A stretch of DNA of 64,000 nucleotides, taken from the NCBI RefSeq assembly GCF_013204795.1, contig NZ_JABMKW010000008.1:930001-994000 (forward strand). The letters are read 5' to 3'. The position numbers were made by a program, and so were the translations under genes. The notes beneath the pieces were generated by a model, which worked only from the letters and a program-made list of their open reading frames with translations, did no database searches and was not told the origin of the DNA. Positions 44,211-53,278 of this stretch are shown piece after piece (positions within the stretch are counted from its first letter, which is position 1; each line of letters begins with the position of its first letter). This DNA is from Pedobacter panaciterrae (GTDB lineage: Bacteria > Bacteroidota > Bacteroidia > Sphingobacteriales > Sphingobacteriaceae).

Positions 44211-47200
44211 ATGAAATTTTATTTACATCATAAGCTTTTCTGGTGCAAAATCATGAGAATTACACTAAGTCAAATATTGGTATTGATACTATTTACCAGC
44301 ATCACCTATTCCAAGCCCACTTTGGCCCAGGAGGCTTTGAATAAAAAAATAAGTTTAACCATAGTGAATAAAACGCTGCCTGAAGTTTTGAAAACACTGG
44401 CTGTGGCTAATAAAGTTCAGTTTATTTATAACCAGGATGTTATTCACTCTAACAATAAGATGTCTCTTCAGTTCGACGACGTTGAACTCAAAACAGTGCT
44501 TGATAATCTGTTGAGCAAATATTCAATTCACTATCAGGTGTATAAAAACAAAATCATTCTGATTGACGGTGAGCGACTCGAAACAAAACTTCAAGTCAGC
44601 TCAAAAGCCATTACGGTTACCGGTAAGGTGGTTGACGAGATCAATATGCCTTTGATTGGTGTTAGTGTTACTGTAAAAGGAACAAAAATTGGAACCATTA
44701 CAGATATAGACGGAAAGTTTAAGATTTCTGCTGAAAGTGCAAATGATATTTTAGTTTTTAAATACATCGGATATGTAACCTTTGAAGCGCCTGTCAATGG
44801 CACTCAGCCTTTAACTATTCAGCTAAAACCAGAAGATAAATCATTAAGTGAAGTTGTTGTAGTGGGATATGGTAAGAGTTCCAGAAAGGCCCTGATCAGC
44901 TCAATATCTTCCGTTAAAGGTGATGAACTGAATAAAGGCGCCATAAGCGACGTCGGACAGATGCTGCAAGGTAAGGTACCTGGACTAAACATCAGCCGAA
45001 GTGGTGATCCGAATCGCAATGCAGCTATTGTTATGCGTGGGGCTTCTACGTTACGCGAGGGTGCACAATCACCTTTATTCGTTATCGACGGTGTACCAGG
45101 TGCTGATATTTCATTGCTTGCACCAGATGACATAGCCTCGATCGACGTTTTGAAAGATGCTGCTGCTGCTGCCATTTACGGCAACAGAGCTGCAAACGGA
45201 GTGATCATGGTAACTACAAAACGGGGTACCGCAGGACAAGCTCAATTGGCTTACAGCGCTTATTTTGGTGTTGAGAATGTATCCAACCAGTACGAGATGA
45301 TGAATGCTGAGCAGTTGAAAGCTTTCCTGGCTAGAAATAATTCTGCGTTAACACCAGCCAATGATCAGGGTGCAAATACCAACTGGCAAAATGAAGTACA
45401 ACGTAAGGATGCCATATCGCAAAACCACAACCTTTCGCTTAGTGGTGGTACAGATAAAACTACGTATAATGCCAGCTTGAACTATTTCAAACAACAAGGT
45501 ATTGTAAGAACAAGTGATCTGGGCCGTTTTATTGGCCGCATAGGTCTTGAACAAAAAGCCCTGAATGATAAATTAAAGATCGGGCTAAATCTGAGTAATT
45601 CAATTAGCGATGCCGATCTGGTGCCTTATCGTAATACAGTTCTTTCTCAGATGCTTACTTATTTGCCTACTTCGCCAGTTAAAAATCCTGATGGAACATA
45701 CTTTGACAACCTGATTCAGACCAGTTATTATAATCCGGTTTCCATGCTGGAGAATGCAACTGAGAACCTGAAAACTAAAAATATATTGGGGACCTTTACT
45801 GCAAATCTTAAATTGCCTTTTGGTTTCACTTATGATGTTGCGGCTTCTTATCAGAATACCCAAACCGTATATGGGGCTTTTTACAACAGCATTTATACCT
45901 CTAGATACAACAACGTAAGGAACACACCCGACCCTCCGGCAAATCCTTCCTTTGTTTCACTGGTTGGTAAAGATGGTTTAGCCTTGAGAAACGCTTATCA
46001 GAATACCAATAAGATCGTGGAAACTTACCTGACCTGGAACAAAAAGTTTGGTGATCATGATATCAACGCGGTAGTCGGTTATTCTTATCAGCAATCACTG
46101 AACAACGATGGTTTACAGACTTCCTCAACAAATTTTCCGATTAATCAGGTTAGCTATTACAACCTGAGCTTAGGTAACCCTTATGCAATCACAGATTTCC
46201 GTGTTAACTATGGCCCAGAATACCTTTATCAGGAAATTCTGTTAATTTCTGACTTTGCAAGAGTAAATTACAATTACAAAAATAAGTATTTACTGCAAGG
46301 ATCTATCCGGAGAGATGGATCGAACGTATTCGGCAAAAACGAAAAATGGGGTTACTTCCCTTCTGTAGGCGCCGGTTGGAACATCGACCAGGAAAATTTC
46401 TTAAAAAATCAAAGTCTGATCAGCACATTGAAACTACGTGGAAGTTATGGTATTGCTGGTAATTCGCTAGGCTTTGCTCCACTGACTACAAAATTGATCT
46501 ATGGAGCGGTGGGGCAGTTTTATTACAACGGATCTCCTAGAGAAGGGGCCTATGGTGCTATTCAAAATGAGAACCCGGATCTGCGTTGGGAAAAAACAGC
46601 TACTGCAAATATCGGTATGGACTTCAGCATCTTTAAAGGAAGATTAGGTGGTTCAGTAGATTTTTATGATAAAAGGACTACAGACCTGATCATCGGCTTC
46701 GACGTCGATCAGAACCTCTACCCATCAGGTCAGTTAACAGCCAACGTAGGTAAATTAAGCAATAAAGGGGTGGAGATTGTTCTGAATGGTACACCGGTAA
46801 GTAATGGCAATTTCAGTTGGACTACAGGAATCAACCTTGCCCACAACGTCAACAAAGTACTCACACTTTCTGATAGCCAGTTTAAAATCGATGATAGGCT
46901 CATCTTCCAACCTGACGGTGGGGGACAAAGTGGGGCAACATTGCAGATTCTATCACCCGGACAGCCAATAGGAACGTTCTTTACCTTCAAATATGCTGGT
47001 AAAGATGCCAATGGAGTTTCTCAATATTACGATGCGGCAGGAAATATCAAAACACAGGGATTACTGAATAAAACTGATTATTACGTAATTGGTAATGCAC
47101 AACCTAAGGCTTTGATTGGTTGGACCAACTCGGTAAACTATAAGAACTTTGATCTGAGTGTTTTCGTAAGGGCAGTATTGGGCAATAAGATCATGAATGT

Positions 47201-47558
47201 AACCAGAGCTGACCTCTTCCGTCCTAACACTGCTCAATTTACCAACATACCTGTTGAAGTAGAGAATGAATCTACAGCAGATTTTAACTCTTACAGGTAT
47301 TCTTCGCGCTTTCTTGAGAATGGCAGCTATCTGAGATTGGACAATGCAACTTTGGGCTACACCTTTAAGAAAAACATTATTCCTGGGGTTGGTTCTTTGC
47401 GTCTCTACACTACTGCCAACAATCTATTCGTGATTACCGGATATAAAGGTATTGATCCAGAGATCAATCAGGGTGGTTTGGCACCAGGTGTAGATACCAA
47501 TAACTTTTATCCAAAAACCAGAACCTTTCTTTTTGGTCTAAATGTATCATTTAATTAA
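44211..47558 (+). CDS. SusC-type TonB-dependent transducer with N-terminal STN domain
   Basis: 1,115 residues. Start at ATG 44211; an upstream GTG at 44100 lies inside the hairpin and adds residues unlike a signal peptide. After a signal peptide (ending PTLAQ) comes the STN domain (KKISLTIVNKTLPEVLKTLAVANKV ... KIILI), which signals to FecR in the periplasm, then CarboxypepD_reg (TGKVVDEINMPLIGVSVTVKG), the VVVVGYG segment, plug with DDIASIDVLKDAAAAAIYGNRAANG and the barrel. The STN domain marks this as a transporter that also senses its ligand and controls the ECF sigma factor at 42348. Partner SusD is 12 bp downstream. Confidence 0.96.
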   Translation: MKFYLHHKLFWCKIMRITLSQILVLILFTSITYSKPTLAQEALNKKISLTIVNKTLPEVLKTLAVANKVQFIYNQDVIHSNNKMSLQFDDVELKTVLDNLLSKYSIHYQVYKNKIILIDGERLETKLQVSSKAITVTGKVVDEINMPLIGVSVTVKGTKIGTITDIDGKFKISAESANDILVFKYIGYVTFEAPVNGTQPLTIQLKPEDKSLSEVVVVGYGKSSRKALISSISSVKGDELNKGAISDVGQMLQGKVPGLNISRSGDPNRNAAIVMRGASTLREGAQSPLFVIDGVPGADISLLAPDDIASIDVLKDAAAAAIYGNRAANGVIMVTTKRGTAGQAQLAYSAYFGVENVSNQYEMMNAEQLKAFLARNNSALTPANDQGANTNWQNEVQRKDAISQNHNLSLSGGTDKTTYNASLNYFKQQGIVRTSDLGRFIGRIGLEQKALNDKLKIGLNLSNSISDADLVPYRNTVLSQMLTYLPTSPVKNPDGTYFDNLIQTSYYNPVSMLENATENLKTKNILGTFTANLKLPFGFTYDVAASYQNTQTVYGAFYNSIYTSRYNNVRNTPDPPANPSFVSLVGKDGLALRNAYQNTNKIVETYLTWNKKFGDHDINAVVGYSYQQSLNNDGLQTSSTNFPINQVSYYNLSLGNPYAITDFRVNYGPEYLYQEILLISDFARVNYNYKNKYLLQGSIRRDGSNVFGKNEKWGYFPSVGAGWNIDQENFLKNQSLISTLKLRGSYGIAGNSLGFAPLTTKLIYGAVGQFYYNGSPREGAYGAIQNENPDLRWEKTATANIGMDFSIFKGRLGGSVDFYDKRTTDLIIGFDVDQNLYPSGQLTANVGKLSNKGVEIVLNGTPVSNGNFSWTTGINLAHNVNKVLTLSDSQFKIDDRLIFQPDGGGQSGATLQILSPGQPIGTFFTFKYAGKDANGVSQYYDAAGNIKTQGLLNKTDYYVIGNAQPKALIGWTNSVNYKNFDLSVFVRAVLGNKIMNVTRADLFRPNTAQFTNIPVEVENESTADFNSYRYSSRFLENGSYLRLDNATLGYTFKKNIIPGVGSLRLYTTANNLFVITGYKGIDPEINQGGLAPGVDTNNFYPKTRTFLFGLNVSFN

Positions 47559-47570
47559 AATCTTAAGAAG

Positions 47571-49169
47571 ATGAAAAATCTTATAAACATAGCAACCGGA
47601 GTAATTTTATCACTAACAATACTTACGTCCTGCCATAAACTGGACCTGGAGGTGAAAACCCAGTTAACTCCTGAAACCTTTCCCCAAACAGATCAACATT
47701 TTATACAATTGACCGGACAGGTATATGTCCAGTTGCGTCAGGGCATCACCACCGATTATTTTTTCATGCAATCGCTAAGTACTGATGAATCCATCATGCC
47801 TGCAAGAGGAGGTAACTGGTATGATGGTGGTAGGTATGAACAACACCATAAACATACCTGGGATCCTGACAATGGGCATGTTAGCAGTGGCTGGGGATGG
47901 CTGTCAAGTGTAATCAGCAAGGCCAATCAAAGCCTGTTCTTACTTAAGGATGCACCGGAATCTCCCGCTAAAACCACAGCTTTAGCTGAAGTTAGAGCCA
48001 CACGTGCATTGGCCTTTTTCATGATGATGGATCTATGGGGCAACATCCCTATTGTTACAACTTTTGGTGAAACTACATCTCCTGAGACAAAATCCAGAAC
48101 AGAGGTTTTTAATTTCATTGAGGCCGAGCTTAAAGAAGTTTTACCAAACCTGAGTTCGGTTGTGGGAGCCGCTACTTATGGCCGTCCTACCAAATACACA
48201 GCAAATGCAATATTGGCTAAGATGTATTTGAATGCAGAGGTATATACCGGAACACAACGCTATAACGATGCCGTAGCACAGTGCGATGCCATTATTACCG
48301 CAACAGGAAGTCCGTTCGCTTTAGAATCAGACTATAAAAAGATGTTTTTTATAGATAATGGACCTCAAATTAAAGAGTTTATTTTCGCTTTACCCTTTGA
48401 TCCAGGGTTCTCAAATGGTTATCTCTTCTTCGCAAGGTATTCCTTGCCTCGCTCGTTACAAACAAAGTTTAGCTTGAAACATACACCAAGTGCACCTATG
48501 AGTACGCTACCTGAATACTATGCAAATTTCGATGATCCTAATGACAAGCGAAATATGCAATGGATAAAAGGTTTGCAATACTTGTTCTCGGGAGCGCCTG
48601 TTAATGTATCGACAACAAAGAAAGGATACGATCAATTCTATGCGGGATCTGATGGCGCTACTCCGATCAATTATCAGGTAGACATTACGCCAAACGTTAC
48701 TTTACGTGATGCCTCCAGACCTTTCGACGCAGGTAATGATGAAATCGCATGGAACATGGGCTATCGCAACAATAAATTCTATTGCGACAGTACTTCGTCC
48801 AACAGGAATCAAAATAATGATTTTCCAATGTTCAGGTATTCCGATATTTTATTGATGAAAGCAGAGGCGATATTGCGTGGAGCAACCCCTACGCAGGGCC
48901 AAACGGCTTTATCACTGGTGAATCAGTTGCGTGCAGTACGTACTACCTCGGCAGCTTGGGGCTCCGTTACTCTTGAAGACCTCTATAAAGAGCGTTGCAG
49001 GGAATTTGCCTGGGAGTGCTGGCACCGTAATGATATGATCCGTTTTGGAAAGTATGAAGGGACATGGGGTTTTAAAACAAACAATGATGTGCGAAGACGT
49101 TTGATGCCTATACCCGCTAGTGCCAGGGTACTCAATCCCAAACTTGAACAAAATCCGGGATATAATTAG
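47571..49169 (+). CDS. SusD/RagB-family lipoprotein
   Basis: 532-residue glycan-binding lipoprotein. Lipobox LTSC (Cys21) then HKLDLEVKTQLTPETF. Helical blocks with EVRATRALAFFMMMDLWGNIPIVT and the C-terminal ECWHRNDMIRFGKY; it ends in LEQNPGYN. Partner of the STN-SusC 12 bp upstream; the pair is the core of the large glycan locus that continues to 63.7 kb. Confidence 0.96.
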   Translation: MKNLINIATGVILSLTILTSCHKLDLEVKTQLTPETFPQTDQHFIQLTGQVYVQLRQGITTDYFFMQSLSTDESIMPARGGNWYDGGRYEQHHKHTWDPDNGHVSSGWGWLSSVISKANQSLFLLKDAPESPAKTTALAEVRATRALAFFMMMDLWGNIPIVTTFGETTSPETKSRTEVFNFIEAELKEVLPNLSSVVGAATYGRPTKYTANAILAKMYLNAEVYTGTQRYNDAVAQCDAIITATGSPFALESDYKKMFFIDNGPQIKEFIFALPFDPGFSNGYLFFARYSLPRSLQTKFSLKHTPSAPMSTLPEYYANFDDPNDKRNMQWIKGLQYLFSGAPVNVSTTKKGYDQFYAGSDGATPINYQVDITPNVTLRDASRPFDAGNDEIAWNMGYRNNKFYCDSTSSNRNQNNDFPMFRYSDILLMKAEAILRGATPTQGQTALSLVNQLRAVRTTSAAWGSVTLEDLYKERCREFAWECWHRNDMIRFGKYEGTWGFKTNNDVRRRLMPIPASARVLNPKLEQNPGYN

Positions 49170-49214
49170 AGCGATTTTTATGGTATAACCACTTCGTTAT
49201 GCTATCGCCACTTT

Positions 49215-49306
49215 GTCATCTCGACGATAGGAGAGATCTCTTGTTTATACCAATTTGCTTCCCAGCTACTTAATGGTCAAGAGATCTCTCCTATCGTCGA
49301 GATGAC
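49215..49306. repeat. perfect 29-bp inverted repeat (REP-like element)
   Basis: Left arm 49215-49243 (starts GTCATCTCGACGATAGGAG) and right arm 49278-49306 are exact reverse complements over 29 bp, separated by 34 bp. The arms contain the palindrome AGAGATCTCT. Similar GTCATCTCGACGATAGGAG sequences are, from memory, common dispersed palindromes in Pedobacter-like genomes; within this window I see one unit only. It may be a REP-type mobile repeat and could also end the susCD transcript. Confidence 0.85.
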
Positions 49307-49332
49307 GACAGTTTTAAAGATGACAACAAACC

Positions 49333-50811
49333 ATGAATGAACTAAGAAAATATACACTTGTCTTAAACATTTTTTTAATCAGTTTCTTACCCTTAATTTC
49401 TAAGGCCATAAGCTCAAAAGATAATGTTAAAGAATATAATATTGTTACCTACGGGGCAAAAGGAGATGGCCGAACTGATGATGCTCTGGCCATTCAAAAG
49501 GCCATTGATGCCTGTTCTGATGCGGGCGGTGGTAGGGTAGTTGTACCCTCAGGAAAAACCTATCTGGCCGGACCTTTCAAGCTTAAGTCTTTTGTAGATT
49601 TTTATATTGAAACCAATGCTAAAATATTGGCAAATCCCGATGAGAAAGTATATACCGAAAGTGCATTTCGTGAAAATAAAGGCGAAGGAACCATATGGAT
49701 TGGTGGTGAGAAGTTAGTTAATGTTACCATTCATGGAGCTGGAACTATTGATGGCAATGGTATCTCTTTTATGGGTGCTGAATTAGAAGATTCTTATGTG
49801 TTAAAACCTTTTAATGTTGTTGATCCCAGACCCCATATTCTTACCATTATTGGAGGCAGGAACATCAGAATAAGTGACCTTACCATTCAAAACTCAGCCT
49901 ATTGGACAGTCCATTTAATTGGCTGCGATGATGTGGTCATAGATAATATCACCCTTTTGAACAGTTTAAAAGTAAGGAATAGTGATGGGATAGATCTTGA
50001 TCACAGTAAAAATGTAAGGATCAGTAATTGTTACATAGAATCTGGTGATGATTGTATCTGTTTAAAAAACAGAAGGGAGTATGAAGAATTTGGTGCTTGC
50101 GAAAATATCACTGTTAGCAATTGTACCATGAGCTCTCGTTCGTGTGCTATTAAAATAGGGTCAGAAAACATGGATAGCATCAATAACGTGTTAATTAATA
50201 ATTGTATTATCAGCAAAAGCAATAGAGGTATTGGTATTCAAAACAGGGATGAAGGGACAGTTTCCAACGTGATATTTTCAAATATAATTATTGAGGCTCA
50301 TTTGTTTTCTGATGTTTGGTGGGGCAAGGCCGAGCCAATCTATGTAACTGCCTATCCGCGGGCAAAAGGCAATAATAAAGATGCAGGCTGGCGTTTCCCT
50401 AAGGGGCAGACTGAAGGAAAAGTGGGAGCAGTAACGGGCATCTATTTCAACAATATTAAATGTGTTAGCGAGAATGGTATTTATCTAGGTGCAGAATCGC
50501 CAGATAAAGTGTCGGGAGTTGTTTTTGATGGGGTTGATGTATTCATCAATAAAACGACGACACTACCAGGAGGAGTTTACGATCGTCGGCCGAGCAATGT
50601 TGAGGGGCTTTTGAAAGCCAGAACATCCGCTTTTTACCTTGATAAGGCAAGTCAGATTACCTTAAGAAATTGCGCGGTAACCTGGGGTAAAAACAGGCCC
50701 GACTATTTTGCACATGTATTGGAGAGTAATGGCGTTATAGATTTAAAAACGATTAACCTGGAAGGGGAATCTGCTTTCCCTGCTAAATTTGAGGCAATCA
50801 AGAAACAATGA
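49333..50811 (+). CDS. GH28 family glycosidase (polygalacturonase-like)
   Basis: 492-residue exported right-handed beta-helix enzyme. Signal peptide (ending ISKA), opening with VTYGAKGDGRTDDALAIQKAID as in pectate-type helices. The GH28 signatures are present: NSDGID with Asp218 and SGDDC with Asp239 and Asp240, matching the three catalytic aspartates of fungal polygalacturonase. The usual Gly-His-Gly motif is replaced by RSCAIKIGSE (Cys271), and the RIK motif by RGIGIQNRDEG. This fits bacterial GH28 enzymes acting on rhamnogalacturonan or other pectin side structures rather than plain homogalacturonan. Substrate still to be tested. Confidence 0.9.
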   Translation: MNELRKYTLVLNIFLISFLPLISKAISSKDNVKEYNIVTYGAKGDGRTDDALAIQKAIDACSDAGGGRVVVPSGKTYLAGPFKLKSFVDFYIETNAKILANPDEKVYTESAFRENKGEGTIWIGGEKLVNVTIHGAGTIDGNGISFMGAELEDSYVLKPFNVVDPRPHILTIIGGRNIRISDLTIQNSAYWTVHLIGCDDVVIDNITLLNSLKVRNSDGIDLDHSKNVRISNCYIESGDDCICLKNRREYEEFGACENITVSNCTMSSRSCAIKIGSENMDSINNVLINNCIISKSNRGIGIQNRDEGTVSNVIFSNIIIEAHLFSDVWWGKAEPIYVTAYPRAKGNNKDAGWRFPKGQTEGKVGAVTGIYFNNIKCVSENGIYLGAESPDKVSGVVFDGVDVFINKTTTLPGGVYDRRPSNVEGLLKARTSAFYLDKASQITLRNCAVTWGKNRPDYFAHVLESNGVIDLKTINLEGESAFPAKFEAIKKQ

Positions 50812-50865
50812 AAAACATAATCAGATCGTTTTTTATTAGCTTTAAAAACAATACGTAGTTTAATT

Positions 50866-53163
50866 ATGAGAAGTGTTTCCTTTATTTTTCGTTGTGGTTT
50901 GGGCAGTTTGTTGCTGTTTAGCCTTGGTTTATCCTTAAAAGCGCAAGATGTAGTACAGTATGTGCAGCCTCTTGCCGGTACAGCCGCCAGCACAACCAGT
51001 GCAGCCTTAAAGCACGGTAGCGGAACCGAATTAAATGCCAATACTATCCCAGCCGTAGGCCTCCCTTTTGGGATGACTCAGTTCAGTCCCGAAACACGTA
51101 AATCAGAAACCAAATGTCTTCCCCCATATCTTTATAAAGACAGTGTGCTCACCGGTATTAGGGCTACACATTGGCTTAGCGGTTCCTGTACACAGGATTA
51201 CGGCAGCTTTACTATTATGCCGATGATGGGGAGTTTAAAGACCAAACCAGAAGAATATGGCGCAGTATTTTCTCATGAGCAGGAAATCACCAGTCCAAAT
51301 TACTATAAGGTCAGCTTACCTAAGTATCAATTGGATGTAGAACTTACTGCAACACTTCGTTCGTCGATGATGCAGTTTACAGCACATCGTGCAGATAGCT
51401 TATACTTGCTGATTATGCCTAACAGCGATCAGGGAAAAGGATTTGTGAAGATCGATAAAGAAAATGGAGTGGTGTGGGGTTATAATCCTGTTCACCGCAT
51501 TTATCAGGGCTGGGGTGAACCTGCGGGGTTTAACGGCTTCTTTTATCTGAAAGTTGAAAAGGCAATTGCCAGTCAGGGAACATTCAGTTCCAAAGGTGTC
51601 CTTGCTACAGATTCTATTGGTAAACAAAAAGATATTGGTGCCTATCTGGGATTTAAAGTAAATAAAGGAGAGGTACTAAGGGTGCAGGTAGGTACTTCTT
51701 TCAGTAGTCTGGAAGGAGCAAGGAAAAACCTGGAACAGGAGATCACTAATTGGGACTTTCCAGCGCTAACCGCACAAAACAAGCAAGTTTGGCAACAAGC
51801 CCTGAGTCAGGTCAAAGTTGAGACATCAGTTGTTAAAGACAAGCGTATATTCTATACAGCATTTTATCACAGCATGCAGCACCCACGCTTATTTAATGAT
51901 GTGGATGGCACCTATCCAAGGTTTTCAGGTAGCTATCAGTTAGAAAAATTATCAAAAGGCAATTATTATGACGATTTTTCCATGTGGGACATTTACCGGG
52001 CTCAATTACCCTTATTTGAGTTGCTGAAACCTGAATTGATCAATGATGCGGTTCAATCTATGATCCTGAAAGGGAGCCAGGGAGGCTGGTTGCCTATTTT
52101 TCCATGCTGGAACAGTTATACTGCAGCAATGATTGGCGATCATGGAACAGCTTTTATTGCCTCTGCTTATACAAAGGGAATCCGTAATTACGATGTGAAT
52201 GAGGCTTATCGATTGATGCGACAAAATGCGTTTGATAGTCCATCAAAACCAGACTATGCAAACGGGCAAGGAAGACGTGCATTGGATACTTATTTGAAAT
52301 ATGGCTACATTCCAATGGAAGACAGTGTACCCGAGGCTTTTCATAAAAAAGAACAGGTCAGCAGAACTTTGGAATATGCCTATGACGATTATGCTTTGGC
52401 CATGGTAGCAAAGGGATTGAACAAAACTGCTGATTATACTACATTGATGAGCAGGAGTAAAAATTATCGCAATGTTTTTGATGCAAAGGTGAACATGATG
52501 CGGGGCAGGTATATCAATAAAAGCTGGTATGAGCCTTTTAAAGGAAATGCCAAAGAGCCTTATATTACAGAGGGTACACCGCAACAGTATACCTTTTACG
52601 TACCACATGATGTACAGGGACTGGCCGAATTGATGGGAGGCAGAAGCAAGCTGGAACAATCATTAGATACGCTTTTTAATGGCGGCGAGTATTGGCATGG
52701 AAATGAACCAGGGCACCAGATACCTTTTTTATATAATTACACCGGTTCCCCATGGAAAACACAGCTTAGGGTAAAAGAGATTCTGGCCAATGAATATAGT
52801 GACGGACCTGGAGGTTTGAGTGGCAATGATGATGCCGGGCAAATGTCTGCCTGGTATGTGTTTGCTTCTCTGGGATTTTACCCTGTAGATCCGGTTTCCA
52901 ATAATTATTTGCTTACCACTCCTTTATTTGACCGCATTACGATAAGTCTTCCTAATGCAAAAAAACTAACTATTGTAACACACAAACAATCTAAAAACTC
53001 AGGCCATATTTCAGCGGTTAAGTGGGATAAGAAAGCTTATACCAAGAGTTACCTCAGTCATGATAGATTGAAAGATGGGGGCCTTATTGAAGTTACTTTA
53101 ACAGATAAACCGAATAAAAGGTGGGCTACAGGTTTAACTGATCAACCCTTGGTAAAGAAATAA
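50866..53163 (+). CDS. GH92 alpha-mannosidase family protein
   Basis: 765-residue exported enzyme (signal ends LSLKAQ). Begins with the family's N-terminal beta sandwich (QYVQPLAGTAASTTSAALKHG, VGLPFGMTQFSPET) and continues into the (alpha/alpha)6 catalytic part. HGNEPGHQ holds Glu614, equivalent to the family acid, and GNDDAGQMSAWYVFASLGFYPVDP holds Asp655/Asp656 in the region of the catalytic base. GH92 enzymes are calcium-dependent exo-alpha-mannosidases on N-glycan or other mannosyl groups. A mannosidase beside GH28 and a lyase-like gene points to a mixed glycan. Family secure, specificity open. Confidence 0.93.
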   Translation: MRSVSFIFRCGLGSLLLFSLGLSLKAQDVVQYVQPLAGTAASTTSAALKHGSGTELNANTIPAVGLPFGMTQFSPETRKSETKCLPPYLYKDSVLTGIRATHWLSGSCTQDYGSFTIMPMMGSLKTKPEEYGAVFSHEQEITSPNYYKVSLPKYQLDVELTATLRSSMMQFTAHRADSLYLLIMPNSDQGKGFVKIDKENGVVWGYNPVHRIYQGWGEPAGFNGFFYLKVEKAIASQGTFSSKGVLATDSIGKQKDIGAYLGFKVNKGEVLRVQVGTSFSSLEGARKNLEQEITNWDFPALTAQNKQVWQQALSQVKVETSVVKDKRIFYTAFYHSMQHPRLFNDVDGTYPRFSGSYQLEKLSKGNYYDDFSMWDIYRAQLPLFELLKPELINDAVQSMILKGSQGGWLPIFPCWNSYTAAMIGDHGTAFIASAYTKGIRNYDVNEAYRLMRQNAFDSPSKPDYANGQGRRALDTYLKYGYIPMEDSVPEAFHKKEQVSRTLEYAYDDYALAMVAKGLNKTADYTTLMSRSKNYRNVFDAKVNMMRGRYINKSWYEPFKGNAKEPYITEGTPQQYTFYVPHDVQGLAELMGGRSKLEQSLDTLFNGGEYWHGNEPGHQIPFLYNYTGSPWKTQLRVKEILANEYSDGPGGLSGNDDAGQMSAWYVFASLGFYPVDPVSNNYLLTTPLFDRITISLPNAKKLTIVTHKQSKNSGHISAVKWDKKAYTKSYLSHDRLKDGGLIEVTLTDKPNKRWATGLTDQPLVKK

Positions 53164-53178
53164 ATAATTGCATGATTT

Positions 53179-53192
53179 CGGCAACGATTGCA
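53179..53192 (+). promoter_or_regulatory. possible LacI-type operator
   Basis: CGGCAACGATTGCA contains a GCAA-CG-ATTGC core resembling the CG-centred palindromes bound by LacI-family regulators. It lies 87 bp before the sugar dehydrogenase gene, and two LacI-type genes lie in the same locus. Confidence 0.3.
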
Positions 53193-53217
53193 TAAATTTT
53201 TATTGCTTACATTAGGC

Positions 53218-53263
53218 AAAAGGGCATTAAACTTCTTAATATCGTATTGAAATACGCCCTTTT
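53218..53263 (+). terminator. hairpin in front of the sugar dehydrogenase gene
   Basis: AAAAGGGC (53218-53225) pairs with GCCCTTTT (53256-53263), and CGTAT/ATACG pair inside. Could end the GH92 transcript; the next start is 16 bp further. Confidence 0.55.
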
Positions 53264-53278
53264 AACCAAGTACACTCA

